A stretch of 38,787 nt of DNA from contig DASSHC010000114.1 of NCBI GenBank assembly GCA_035693105.1, positions 1 to 38,787 of the forward strand, written 5' to 3'. The notes under the pieces are model-generated. The model saw only the letters and a program-made list of their open reading frames with translations. It was not told the origin of the DNA and ran no database searches. How positions within the stretch are numbered: position 1 is the stretch's first letter; each line of letters begins with the position of its first letter. Positions 1-7,914 of the stretch are shown in pieces. The position numbers were made by a program, and so were the translations under genes. The DNA comes from DASSHC01 sp035693105 (GTDB lineage Bacteria > Chloroflexota > Chloroflexia > Thermomicrobiales > Thermomicrobiaceae).

Positions 1-956
1 GGCCGGACCGGCTCGCGCTCGGCCCGGCGCGCCGGGAGCGGCAGCATCTGGTAGGCGACGTAGGTCAGGCTGCCGAAGAGGAGCGTGACGATGGCCGCGT
101 GCGTCAGCGCCGAGAAGAGATCGAGATGGGTCCAGACGACCAGCGCGCCGCTCAGCGACTGCACCAGGATCAGCCCCAGAGCCAGCAGGCTGCCGCGGTA
201 GAGATCGGGGCGCTCGGCGCGGCCGCTTCGGGTCCAGGCGACCAGCCCCAGCACCAGCAGCGTGCCGGCGACGGCCGCCAGCCGGTGGGCGAACTCGATG
301 CCCGCGTAGCCGTCGAAGCCGGGGAAGACCTGCCCGGCGCAGAGCGGCCAGCCGCCGCAGGCCAGGCTGGCGCCGCTGTGGCGCACGTAGGCGCCGAGAT
401 AGACCAGCAGGTAGATGTAGCAGATCACGCCGAAGACGTAGCCGCGCAGGTGGCGCGTCAGCGGCAGGGCGCGCTGGCGCTCGCCCCCGTCGAGCTGCCA
501 GAAGAAGACGGCGGTCAGCAGCGTGCTGGCGAAGGCGGTCAGCGAGACACCGAAGTGCGCCGCCAGCACCGCCGGCTGTTGCGGCGCCAGCACGGCCCAG
601 GCGCCCAGCCCGGCCTGCAGCAGCAGCGTGCCGACCATCAGGGGCACCAGCACCTGCACCTCGCGGCGCTGGCGCCAGCCGAGCAGCGCCACGGCGGCCA
701 GCGCGAAGATCAAGAGGCTCTCGACGCTGGTGACCAGGCGGTGGCTGAACTCGATGGCGGTGGCCAGCGCGAAGCTGGGGATGAACTTGCCGTGGCAGAG
801 CGGCCAGGAGCGGCCGCAGCCCTCGGCGGAGCCGGTGTTGGTCACGGTGGCACCCATCACCAGCACGGCGAACATTCCGATCGTCGCCGCCAGCGCCAGC
901 CAGCGCGCCAGCCGCGGCGACCGCCAGACATCACTCCGCAACGCGTCCCTGTGCAT
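1..956 (-). CDS. ctaA: Heme A synthase CtaA/Cox15, C-terminus cut by window edge
   Basis: Polytopic membrane enzyme that oxidises the C8 methyl of heme O to make heme A for aa3-type cytochrome oxidase. I read it from the minus strand: ATG at 956-954 after an AAGGA ribosome site, open for 318 codons to the window edge with no stop. Visible signatures are two extracytoplasmic Cys pairs (C47/C54 in CGRSWPLC; C200/C206 in CGGWPLC) and four heme-ligand-type histidines in membrane helices (H72 in EFSHRL, H134 in AAHFG, H224 in EFAHRL, H286 in LTHAA), the duplicated four-helix plan of the family. The missing tail is probably short. A second CtaA domain is fused to CtaB at 33365-35158, so the genome has two homologues. 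The assignment is firm; which copy makes heme A is not shown here. Confidence 0.93.
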   Translation of the reverse strand, partial: MHRDALRSDVWRSPRLARWLALAATIGMFAVLVMGATVTNTGSAEGCGRSWPLCHGKFIPSFALATAIEFSHRLVTSVESLLIFALAAVALLGWRQRREVQVLVPLMVGTLLLQAGLGAWAVLAPQQPAVLAAHFGVSLTAFASTLLTAVFFWQLDGGERQRALPLTRHLRGYVFGVICYIYLLVYLGAYVRHSGASLACGGWPLCAGQVFPGFDGYAGIEFAHRLAAVAGTLLVLGLVAWTRSGRAERPDLYRGSLLALGLILVQSLSGALVVWTHLDLFSALTHAAIVTLLFGSLTYVAYQMLPLPARRAEREPVR

Positions 957-1087
957 GATTGTCCTTCGTCAGGCAAGCCAGGTTCCTCGGGGAAGTGTAC
1001 CGCGCGCTCGCCGGGGTAGCGGGGTTGGGGGCAAGGGTAAGGACTGGGGATCGGTTGCCTCGAACCTGCGCGCGATGAGCCACGATC

Positions 1088-1418
1088 GCGCGGGGTTGAT
1101 GGCGTTTGACGAAATCATGTGGTCGTCGACGCCACATCGCGCGGGGCTGAAGCCACCGCGCTAGGCAGCGAAGCCTGCTGAAGCAGGCTGAGAATTACGA
1201 CGAGGCGGGACCGATTCCCTCGTCATATCTCGGAATCGACTACCGCTCTAGACTGTCGCAGAAGCCCGCTTGTGGGCATTGAAGAATCGACTCGGCCTAC
1301 AACATCATGCTTCCCAGCCTGCTTCAGCAGGCTTCGCTGCCTAGCGCGGTGGCTTCAGCCCCGCGCGGCCCGACGACGAAGACCACCTGATTTCGTCCAA
1401 TTCCATCAACCCGCGCGC
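1088..1418. repeat. Family A palindromic repeat, two inverted copies
   Basis: Two facing copies of the family A repeat fill the gap between ctaA and the next leftward gene. Positions 1138-1189 and 1316-1367 are a perfect 52-bp inverted repeat by eye. Each arm holds the small hairpin AGCCTGCTGAAGCAGGCT and the motif GGGCTGAAGCC. Weaker similarity extends outward to 1088 and 1418, where both flanks read like GGGTTGATGG followed by GACGAAATCA. The spacer 1190-1315 shows no gene. Other family members lie at 16541-16682, 16689-16976 and 29400-29930. Confidence 0.85.
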
Positions 1419-1504
1419 CGAGGGGCACCGAGCCTTCCTGCTCACCGCATCCACATCATCCATCACTCCCGCTCGCGCTCGAACGCGACAACGCGACAGC
1501 GTGC

Positions 1505-2209
1505 TCAACCCTCGGGCTGGGGCGGCAGGATGCCGACGAGCCGCAGAAACGACTCGATGCGCTCCAGGTCCCAGTCGCTCATGTCGACCGTGATCGAGAG
1601 GGAGACTGGTCCTGCCTGGGACGCCACCGGGGAGGACGGCGCGCGCGCGGCGGCCGGAGTCGTCTCCGGCTCCGCCTGTGCCGCGCGCTGCTCTTGCAGC
1701 TCGACGATCCGGGCCGGGGCCTCGGGAGTCAGGTCGAGCCGGGTGGGCTGGCCGCGTACGCCGCGGTGGTAGATGCCGAGGCCGGCCTCGTCGGCCAAGC
1801 GGAAGAAGAAGGTGCGCGCCTCTTCGACGCGGTTGCGCGGCTGGCCGAGGCGCATGTCGACCTGCCAGACGCGCTCGACCCAGGCGGCGTCGAACACGGC
1901 CAGCCCCTCGGCCACGCCGCGCTCCAGGGGAATGGCGTAGGGCGGGTAGCCGAGCATGGCGCGGGAGAGTTCGAGGCGGCGCTCCTCATCGCTGGACGCA
2001 TAGGCGAGGCGCTGGCCGAGGGGCGTCAACTGGATCTCGGCGCCGTCCTCGCGCTGGACCAGCCCCAGCTGCTCGACGGCGTTCAGCGTCTCGCGGAAGG
2101 GCTCGCCGCTCCCCAGCCGCGCCTCCAGGCTGGCGCGGTCGATCCCCTTCCCCTTGGCGTAGTCGAGCAGGCTGGCCATCGCCCGCCAGTCGGTTCGATA
2201 GGGGAGCAT
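1505..2209 (-). CDS. Unknown protein with winged-helix-like N-terminus
   Basis: Predicted soluble protein of 234 residues. I chose the ATG at 2209 because GGAG lies 7-10 bases upstream; an ATG 27 bases earlier has no ribosome site. The N-terminal 80 residues read as a helix-turn-helix/winged-helix unit: repeated helices, then an Arg-Glu-rich wing and LTPLGQRLAY, similar in style to DUF5343-type proteins. The middle is helical (PPYAIPLERG, RTFFFRLADEAGLG). A Pro/Ala-rich linker precedes a final segment beginning SLSITVDMSDWDLERIESFL. It could be a DNA-binding or effector-associated adaptor, but I cannot assign a function. It stands alone, transcribed towards ctaA and divergent from the replication-type gene. 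Confidence 0.7.
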   Translation of the reverse strand: MLPYRTDWRAMASLLDYAKGKGIDRASLEARLGSGEPFRETLNAVEQLGLVQREDGAEIQLTPLGQRLAYASSDEERRLELSRAMLGYPPYAIPLERGVAEGLAVFDAAWVERVWQVDMRLGQPRNRVEEARTFFFRLADEAGLGIYHRGVRGQPTRLDLTPEAPARIVELQEQRAAQAEPETTPAAARAPSSPVASQAGPVSLSITVDMSDWDLERIESFLRLVGILPPQPEG

Positions 2210-2738
2210 GACTTCTCCGTCCACCGTGCCCTCCATTCGTCACGCACACATCGCCAGCCCTCGTGCGCTATCATGTCACGTGCCGCTGGATTCGTCAAGC
2301 TCGGCGTCGTGGGCCAATCGTCACGTGTGGCACGCGGCACACTCGGCAAGCGGCACGGGCGGCCAGTCTTGCGCGGACTGGCCGTGGCGCCGGCGGTGGG
2401 AGTCCGGCGCGTCGCTGTGCGCGAAGCTGATGGAAGCTGAGGAAACGGGCCCCAGTGCCCCGCCGCGCGTCACGCGGCGTCCGGCCGCCAGGACAGGTGC
2501 GAACGGTCCTCGGCATGGAGCCAGCGACGATGAACCGCGTGCTCGGGACCAGCCCCCACGCACGCCAATCACCGATGGCCGGACTGACAACTGACGACGG
2601 TCTGTATCGCCAAGTGCGAGCTTGGGATAACACGTGGGTAATTCCGAACGCGCACATGACCGTGAGCTTATTGAGAAGGCGCGTGGAGTGTGTTAGATTG
2701 GGGGTGGTGGAGCAGCCGGTCGGCTGGGAGGTGGTTGG
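2210..2738. other. Divergent intergenic region with three CACGTG sites
   Basis: This 529-base gap separates two divergent genes. I see no convincing coding region in it; open frames here are the usual GC-rich shadows. It contains the palindrome CACGTG at 2277-2282, 2322-2327 and 2631-2636, the first two as GTCACGTG about 45 bases apart. The promoter for the rightward gene is listed separately. Confidence 0.4.
2671..2699 (+). promoter_or_regulatory. Sigma-70-type promoter for the chimeric replication-type gene
   Basis: TTGAGA at 2671-2676, a 17-base spacer, and TAGATT at 2694-2699 match the -35 and -10 consensus with ideal spacing in an otherwise GC-rich background. The expected start of transcription near 2706 gives a leader of about 33 bases before the GTG at 2739. 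Confidence 0.55.
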
Positions 2739-4775
2739 GTGCCGCGCGAAGGGCCCGGGCAGCAGCCGGACAAGGAACAGACAAATGGCGATGCCGCGAG
2801 CGGGGCGGCGGACACGCCGGCCGAGGCGGCGGCTAGCCGGGGTGGCGAGGACGCGCGCCGGCGCGGCTGGTTCTGGCACTGGAACACGATCATCACCCAG
2901 TACGCCCCCCTCATCGGCCTGAAGGGGGTCGGCCTGCTCAACTCCTACACCGTCTGGACCGACCGTCGCGAGGAGTCGCCCTTGCGCGGCTACGCCTTCC
3001 CCAGCCAGCAGTCTGAGGCCGACTTCTACGGCGAGGACCGCGCCGAACTGATCACCATCAACAAGATCCTGGTCACGCTCGACCTCATCGAGATCCGCAA
3101 GCAGATGGTCCAGCGCGTCGACGAGCGCGGGCGCCGCTGGCGCGTGCCCCACAACCTCTACCGCGTCAAGGACCACCCCGAGGGCTACCGCCTCGGCCCC
3201 GACGACGTGCGTCGCGTGGTGGCGCTGGCCGAGCGCGACCGCGCCGTCTACCGCTACATCCGGCGCATCTTCTCCACCCGCTTCGCCCCGATCGACGCCG
3301 ACAACGTCTGGCACGAGATCCTGGCCAGCCTGCGGGATGACCCCGTCTGGCGCCGCCTGGCCGAGCGCACCCAGGCCGAGGAGGCGCGCGCCTCCGCCCG
3401 CACCAGGGCCGGCCACGCCCGCCGCGCGCAGGAGGGGGACGGCGCGACCGACAGGCAAACCCAACAGAAAGGTGACAGCGATGGCGGCGCGCGCGCGCCG
3501 GAGGGCGCCACCAGTGTTGGCGGGAGCAACGATGCTGGCGGCATCGGAGTTGCACCGGGCAACACTGGTTCGCCGCCCGTTGCTGGCGCTGGCAACACTG
3601 GTTCGACCCCGATTTCGGCGAGCAGTGATGGCGGGAGCAACAGCGATGGCGAGAACAGTGTTGGCCAGACCAACACCACGTATCACCAGACTCCTACGAC
3701 AACTACAACCACTACTGGTCAGTCGCCTGCGGAAGCTGCCGCGCCGGCGGATGCCCCCGGCGGCGCCGGTCCGCTGCCCGAACCGGCGGCAGCGGTGGTC
3801 GCGTGCTTCTCAGCCGCCAACGGCCGCCCCGCCACCCCGCTCGAGCGCGAGCTTCTGGCGGAGCTGGCACAGGCATTCGCGGCCAACGCCGGCCGCGCCG
3901 GCACGGATGGGCCCGGCTGGGTCATCGCGGCCATCCGCGAAGCGGTCGGCAGCGGCTCGCGCTTCGTCGCGCCCAAGCGCATCCGTGAGATCCTCGCCCG
4001 CTGGGCGCAGGCCCAGGCCCACGGCGACCAGCTTCGGCCGGGCGGCGCGGCAGCCCCGCCAACGGCCCCCGACGTAGCCACGCCCGCAGCCACACCACCC
4101 GCCGCGGACGTCGCGCTCCCCAACGGCCAGCCGGCGGACGCGGCCTGGGCGGCCGCGCTCCAGCTCCTGGCGGGCGCGCTGGAGCGCGCCGAGCACGAGC
4201 GCCTCTTCGGCGGCAGCCGCATCCTCGGCTACCAGGCCGGCACCGTGCGCGTGCGGGTGGCCTCGGCCGCCAGCGCCGAGCGCCTGAGCGGCGAGTACTA
4301 CGACCTGGTGGCGCGCAAGCTCTCCCAGGTGCTGCGCCGCCCGGTGCGCCTCACCTTCCAGACGGACGAGCAAGGCGAGCCGGCCGCGGAGCCATTCCCA
4401 GTGGTCGATGAGGCGACGCCAGCCGCGCCCGCGCCCGAGCGCATGGCGGAGCCGCCCGCGCTGCCGAGCTTTACCCTCCCCGGCGGCCTGACCAACCGCC
4501 AGCTCTGGGCCGCCGCGCAGGACGAGCTGGCGCGGCGGCTGAGCGCGGCGAGCTGGGAGTCGTGGATCCGTCCCGCCGTGCTGCTGGCGCGCACCGATGA
4601 GGGTACCCTGGTGGTCGGGGTGCCGACCGCCTTCGCGCAGCGGCGCGTCGCCGAGCGGCTGCGAGGTGAGCTGGAAGCGGTGCTCGGCGATCTCCTTGGC
4701 CAGCCGGCTGCGGTCGAGGTGGTGGTGACCCACGATTGGCTGCGCACGCGCGCACGCTGGAAGGATGCGGGATAA
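2739..4775 (+). CDS. Chimeric DnaD-like / DnaA domain I-like protein
   Basis: Predicted 678-residue protein starting at GTG with GGGAGG six bases upstream. Residues about 44-145 look like a winged-helix initiator or primosome domain (FWHWNTIITQYAPLIGL; a DLIEIRKQMVQRVDERGRRW wing; VPHNLYRVKDHP). Residues 215-345 are a Ser/Thr/Gly-rich linker of lower GC ending in a run of Thr. Residues about 350-425 resemble the DnaD/DnaB_2 domain (FSAANGRPATPLEREL, then WVIAAIREAV and RIREILARW). Two segments resemble DnaA domain I: 468-542 and, more clearly, 585-665 (LWAAAQDELARRLSAASWES, TLVVGVPTAFAQ). No AAA+ module or DnaA-type DNA-binding domain is present. A role in helicase loading or initiation control is inference from these domains. 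The downstream cupin gene overlaps it by one base. Confidence 0.75.
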   Translation: MPREGPGQQPDKEQTNGDAASGAADTPAEAAASRGGEDARRRGWFWHWNTIITQYAPLIGLKGVGLLNSYTVWTDRREESPLRGYAFPSQQSEADFYGEDRAELITINKILVTLDLIEIRKQMVQRVDERGRRWRVPHNLYRVKDHPEGYRLGPDDVRRVVALAERDRAVYRYIRRIFSTRFAPIDADNVWHEILASLRDDPVWRRLAERTQAEEARASARTRAGHARRAQEGDGATDRQTQQKGDSDGGARAPEGATSVGGSNDAGGIGVAPGNTGSPPVAGAGNTGSTPISASSDGGSNSDGENSVGQTNTTYHQTPTTTTTTTGQSPAEAAAPADAPGGAGPLPEPAAAVVACFSAANGRPATPLERELLAELAQAFAANAGRAGTDGPGWVIAAIREAVGSGSRFVAPKRIREILARWAQAQAHGDQLRPGGAAAPPTAPDVATPAATPPAADVALPNGQPADAAWAAALQLLAGALERAEHERLFGGSRILGYQAGTVRVRVASAASAERLSGEYYDLVARKLSQVLRRPVRLTFQTDEQGEPAAEPFPVVDEATPAAPAPERMAEPPALPSFTLPGGLTNRQLWAAAQDELARRLSAASWESWIRPAVLLARTDEGTLVVGVPTAFAQRRVAERLRGELEAVLGDLLGQPAAVEVVVTHDWLRTRARWKDAG

Positions 4776-5131
4776 TGGCGGAGCTGGAGGTGCTGGAGCT
4801 GACGGCCGGGGATGCGGTGGGCGTGCTGCTCAGCCGCGAGAGCACGGATCTCGATCTCAACCTGCTGCGCTTCGTCGACGGCGGCGGCGTGGATGCGCAC
4901 GTGAACAGCGAGGTCGATGTGGTGGTGGTCGTGCTGGCCGGCGCGGGGCTGCTCGAGGCGGCGGGGGCGGCGGTGCCGCTGCGCGCCGAGCGCGCGGTGC
5001 TGATTCCCAAGGGGATCGAGCGCGCCATCCACGCCCTGCCGGGCGAAGAACTGGTCTACCTCAGCCTCCACCGCCGCCGCCAGCGCCTGATGCCCCAGCC
5101 CCGTCGACGGCCGGAGCCGGGCGGCGCGTAG
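4775..5131 (+). CDS. Small cupin-domain protein
   Basis: A 118-residue protein whose ATG overlaps the last base of the preceding stop codon (TAATG), so the two genes are probably co-translated. The sequence fits a single cupin barrel: VDAHVNSEVDVVVVVLAG, then a glycine turn, LRAERAVLIPKGIERAI and a final YLSLHRRR. The usual cupin metal-binding histidines are only partly present (H in AHVNSE and in LSLH), so metal binding is uncertain. Substrate unknown. It ends shortly before a family B repeat that separates it from the convergent panE gene. Confidence 0.75.
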   Translation: MAELEVLELTAGDAVGVLLSRESTDLDLNLLRFVDGGGVDAHVNSEVDVVVVVLAGAGLLEAAGAAVPLRAERAVLIPKGIERAIHALPGEELVYLSLHRRRQRLMPQPRRRPEPGGA

Positions 5132-5171
5132 GCGGGCGGCCTCGCGGTCCTCTTCCCACCACCGACGTCTT

Positions 5172-5309
5172 GTAGGGGCAGACCCCTGTGTCTGCCCTGG
5201 TGGACCACCACCCGCGTTTTCGTTGGCAGCCCCACGTTCCCCTGTTTCCCGTTGCCGATGCGTACGACAACGAGGGCAGACACGGCTCCGTTCGAGGTCT
5301 GCCCCGACA
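5172..5309. repeat. Family B palindromic element, copy B1
   Basis: About 138 bases lying between the 3' ends of convergent genes. Each end is itself a hairpin: the left arm begins GTAGGGGCAGACC and closes with GTCTGCCC; the right arm opens GGGCAGAC and closes GTCTGCCCC. The two arms also face each other. The centre (about 5200-5270) contains a CGGCAACGGG motif on the minus strand that recurs in copies B2 and B3. No gene is present. Confidence 0.85.
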
Positions 5310-5350
5310 AGTCGCGGACGCCAGGTGTATCCCTGTGGCGCGGCCTTCCA

Positions 5351-6394
5351 TTACGCCGGTTGGGTGGACAATTCGTCGATGCGCGCCAGCAAGCGCGCTG
5401 GGTTTCCCGCCAGATGCCGTCGCAGCGCCGGGTCGCACGCCGCGTCGTGGAAGAGCGTCGTCAGCGCCGCGTTGGTGGGGGTGGGGAGGCCGAGCGCGGC
5501 GCCGTGGCGGGCGACGGCGCCGTTGAGCCAGTCGATCTCGCTGCGCGTGCGGCCGCGCTCCAGTTCCCGGAGCAGCGAGGGTAGCTTGGCGCCCCGGCCC
5601 CGCGCCACCCGCTCCGCCAGCAGCCGCCGCGCCAGCGGCGCCGGGAGCCGCATGGCCCGGGCCAGCAGCGGCACGTCGTAGCCGGGGAGGGCACACGGCG
5701 CCAGGCCCAGCGCCCGCATCACCGCCAGTGCCTCCAGGAACGCCCGGCGCTCCAGGCCGAAGAGGCGCGGGTCGGCCATCAGCGCGCGCGGCGGGCGAGC
5801 CAGTAGCGCCGCGCCGGCGTTGCCCAGCAGGTTGAGCAGGAGCTTCGACCATTTCATGCGGCGGTAGTCCGCCAGCTGCACCGTGGGCAGCCCCGCCGCG
5901 CGCAAGGCGCCAGCCAGCCGGGTGAGATCGGCCGCGCCACGGATCGGTGCCAGCGCCAGGCCGCCCTTCGCCGTCTCCTGGCAAACCTCGCCGGGCGCGG
6001 GCGCCGCCACGCTCAGGGTGAAGCTAGCGGCGATCAGGCGGGGGAGGACCGCCAGTTCCTCTTCGCTGCCGACGCCATTCTGGAGCGCGACCACGGTCGC
6101 CCCGGCTCCCGCCAGCGCCTCCAGTTCCGGTCGCGTCGCCGCGACGTCGTAGGCCTTGACGGTCAAGAGGACGAGCGTGGGGGCATGATCCAAGGCGCCC
6201 AGCGACGTCGCGACCGGGAGATCAACGCGCCGCTCGCCCTCCGGCAGCAGCAGGTGGAGCCCATCCGCGGCGACCGCGCGGCGCAGCGGTTCGCGGCCAA
6301 GGAGTGTCACCGGCAAGCCCGCCGCGGCCAGACGCCCGCCGAGGAGCGTGCCCACCGCGCCGGCGCCGTAGACCAGCATGCGCTCAGTGGCCAC
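5351..6394 (-). CDS. panE: 2-dehydropantoate 2-reductase (ApbA/PanE family)
   Basis: NADPH-dependent reduction of ketopantoate to pantoate in the pantothenate/CoA pathway; cytosolic. The N-terminus carries the Rossmann motif VYGAGAVGTLLGGRL, followed by LLTVKAYD and LQNGVGSEE, the family's nucleotide and substrate landmarks. The C-terminal helical domain contains KWSKLLLNLLGNAGAAL (the catalytic Lys region) and SEIDWLNGAV. Length of 347 residues is a little above the usual 300 or so. The start is uncertain: GTG at 6394 overlaps the plsY stop by 11 bases and keeps five residues before the glycine motif; ATG at 6379 would make the first strand very short. Neither has a strong ribosome site, which suggests coupling to plsY. 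Related ketoacid reductases share this fold, so pantoate specificity is inferred. Confidence 0.85.
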   Translation of the reverse strand: MATERMLVYGAGAVGTLLGGRLAAAGLPVTLLGREPLRRAVAADGLHLLLPEGERRVDLPVATSLGALDHAPTLVLLTVKAYDVAATRPELEALAGAGATVVALQNGVGSEEELAVLPRLIAASFTLSVAAPAPGEVCQETAKGGLALAPIRGAADLTRLAGALRAAGLPTVQLADYRRMKWSKLLLNLLGNAGAALLARPPRALMADPRLFGLERRAFLEALAVMRALGLAPCALPGYDVPLLARAMRLPAPLARRLLAERVARGRGAKLPSLLRELERGRTRSEIDWLNGAVARHGAALGLPTPTNAALTTLFHDAACDPALRRHLAGNPARLLARIDELSTQPA

Positions 6395-7019
6395 GGCTGC
6401 CGAGGTTGGCCGGGCGGGCGGGACGGGAGAGGGTGAGCTTGGTCTCGGTGCCGGCCAGCAGGCGGCGGATGTTGCCGCGATGGCGGTAGACGGCCAGCAG
6501 CACCAGCCCCAGCGCGAAGAGCGGGTCGCCGAGCGGGTAGCCGAGCAGCGCCAGCAGCGCCGGCAGGGCGGCCATCATCAGCAGCGAGGCCAGCGAGGCG
6601 TAGCGGCTACCCAGCAGCACCAGCAGCCAGACGGCGATCGCCAGCAGCGCGGCCGGCGGCGCCAGGCCGCCGACGACGCCGATCGAGGTCGCGATCCCCT
6701 TGCCCCCGCGCCCATGGAGGATGAACGAGAAGTTGTGCCCGAGCACCGCCGCCGCGCCGATGGGGAAGATCGTCCAGAGCGGCAGCCCGAGCCCTCGCGC
6801 CGCCAGCACCGGCGCCAGCCCCTTGCAAGTGTCGAAGAGGAGGGTTAGCGCGGCGGCGCGCCGCCCGGCGACGCGGTAGACGTTGGCCGTGCCGATGTTG
6901 CCGCTCCCCTCGGAACGGATGTCGAGCCCCGAGGCGCGGTAGGAGATGACCAGGCCGGCGGGGACCGAGCCAAGCAGATAGGCGGCGAGCGTGATCAGGC
7001 CGGCCAGCAGCACCGTCAT
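6384..7019 (-). CDS. plsY: Acyl-phosphate:glycerol-3-phosphate acyltransferase PlsY
   Basis: Integral membrane enzyme that transfers the acyl group from acyl-phosphate to glycerol-3-phosphate, the first step of phospholipid synthesis in many bacteria. The ATG at 7019 has GGGAG upstream; a longer frame to 7079 adds residues unlike the family. Conserved PlsY blocks are all visible: YLLGSVPAGLVIS, then SEGSGNIGTANVYR, FDTCKGLAPV, VLGHNFSFILHGRGGKGIAT. About five hydrophobic helices are expected and seen. 211 residues is the normal size. It is followed by panE with overlap. Confidence 0.95.
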   Translation of the reverse strand: MTVLLAGLITLAAYLLGSVPAGLVISYRASGLDIRSEGSGNIGTANVYRVAGRRAAALTLLFDTCKGLAPVLAARGLGLPLWTIFPIGAAAVLGHNFSFILHGRGGKGIATSIGVVGGLAPPAALLAIAVWLLVLLGSRYASLASLLMMAALPALLALLGYPLGDPLFALGLVLLAVYRHRGNIRRLLAGTETKLTLSRPARPANLGSRGH

Positions 7020-7089
7020 CGGTTGTATCGCTCCCCTGCGCGGATGTCTGGAGCGCCCTGCTCCGAGGCCATTAAACACGGAAACACGA

Positions 7090-7120
7090 GCGCCGCGGCG
7101 CCCACCGGGTGCCGCGGCGC
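7090..7120 (-). terminator. Strong 14-bp hairpin downstream of hsp20
   Basis: GCGCCGCGGC at 7090-7099 pairs perfectly with GCCGCGGCGC at 7111-7120, and the pairing continues inward through four more pairs (one wobble) to a three-base loop at 7104-7106. It lies 22 bases past the hsp20 stop. There is no T tract, so this is either a factor-assisted terminator or a 3'-end stabiliser. Confidence 0.6.
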
Positions 7121-7141
7121 AGCCTCGCGAGCCCGCTCGCG

Positions 7142-7816
7142 CTAGCTGTGGACCTGGCCCTGCTGGCTTTGCTGGTTATGCTGCTGGTCGTGAACCTGGC
7201 CCTGGGCCTCGATCGCCTGCGTCTGGCTCTGGCCCTGACCCGCCTGGATGGGGATCGAGCGCGCCCGCGCCTCCTGCGACTTCGGCAGGGTGATGGTCAG
7301 CACGCCGTTGTCGAAGTTGGCCTTGGCCTGATCGGCCTGCACCGGCGTCGGCAGGGTGACGGTGCGCTGGAAGCGGCCAAAGCGGCGCTCCCGCACCAGC
7401 CACTGGGCGCGCTGCCCCTGGGCCTGCTGCTGCTGGCCCTGGCCCTGACCCTGGCCTTGCTGACCGTGCTGCCCTTGGGCCTGCTGTGTTTGGCCCTGCT
7501 GGCCCTGGCCCTGCGCCTGCTGCGCCTGCTGGCCCTGCTGGCCGGACCCCTGCTCCTCTTCCTCTTTGGTCTCCCCCGAGATCGTCAGCGTGTCGCCCTT
7601 GACCTGCACGTGGACCTCGTTCGGCTTCACGCCCGGCAGCACCGCCTTGACGACGTAGTCATCGTTGGTCTCACGGACGTCGAGCGCCACGCCGAAGCCG
7701 GCGGACGTCGTGCCGGGGCGCGGCAGCACGAAGCTCTCGCGCAGCAGTTCGTCCATCGCGTCGCGCAGGCTCATCATATCCCCCCAGGGATTCCACCTCG
7801 AGATGCTCACGGGCAT
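7142..7816 (-). CDS. Small heat shock protein (Hsp20) with Gln/Gly-rich insertion
   Basis: ATP-independent holdase chaperone of the alpha-crystallin family. Residues 1-30 (SRWNPWGDMMSLRDAMDELL) are the usual N-terminal start, 41-84 the first half of the alpha-crystallin domain (VALDVRETNDDYVVKAVLPG, LTISGET), and 139-178 the second half (FGRFQRTVTLP, then NGVLTITLPK). RSIPIQ (187-191) is the C-terminal I-x-I anchor. Residues 89-138 are an inserted low-complexity run made almost only of Gln, Gly and Ala, placed where the dimerisation loop normally sits, and the last 30 residues are also Gln-rich. Both are absent from typical members of about 150 residues. The ribosome site AAGGAG sits very close to the ATG. 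An inverted repeat GAGTCG/CGACTC lies at 7852-7867 in the leader. Confidence 0.92.
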   Translation of the reverse strand: MPVSISRWNPWGDMMSLRDAMDELLRESFVLPRPGTTSAGFGVALDVRETNDDYVVKAVLPGVKPNEVHVQVKGDTLTISGETKEEEEQGSGQQGQQAQQAQGQGQQGQTQQAQGQHGQQGQGQGQGQQQQAQGQRAQWLVRERRFGRFQRTVTLPTPVQADQAKANFDNGVLTITLPKSQEARARSIPIQAGQGQSQTQAIEAQGQVHDQQHNQQSQQGQVHS

Positions 7817-7914
7817 GGCTCCTTACTGTGAAATACGGACATAGCTCCCGCGAGTCGGCTACGACTCTGGGCACAGCAATCTCTGCAGCTTGCATGCCGG
7901 GATTCGCCCTCCGT

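Noticed and set aside
99..1164. Rightward frames across ctaA
   Set aside because: The leftward strand has all CtaA hallmarks; the rightward peptides are Arg/Ala/Gln-rich with no family motif.
4775..5131. Cupin as part of a replication operon
   Set aside because: Translational overlap shows co-expression with the chimeric protein but nothing in the cupin suggests a replication role, so no function was claimed.
7109..7831. Leucine-rich rightward frame opposite hsp20
   Set aside because: Hydrophobic runs arise from the antisense reading of CAG/GGC codons of the Gln/Gly insert; Hsp20 is the real gene.
7817..7914. CIRCE or other known heat-shock operator ahead of hsp20
   Set aside because: The TTAGCACTC-N9-GAGTGCTAA pattern is absent. 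Only a short GAGTCG/CGACTC inverted repeat (7852-7867) is present, too weak to name.
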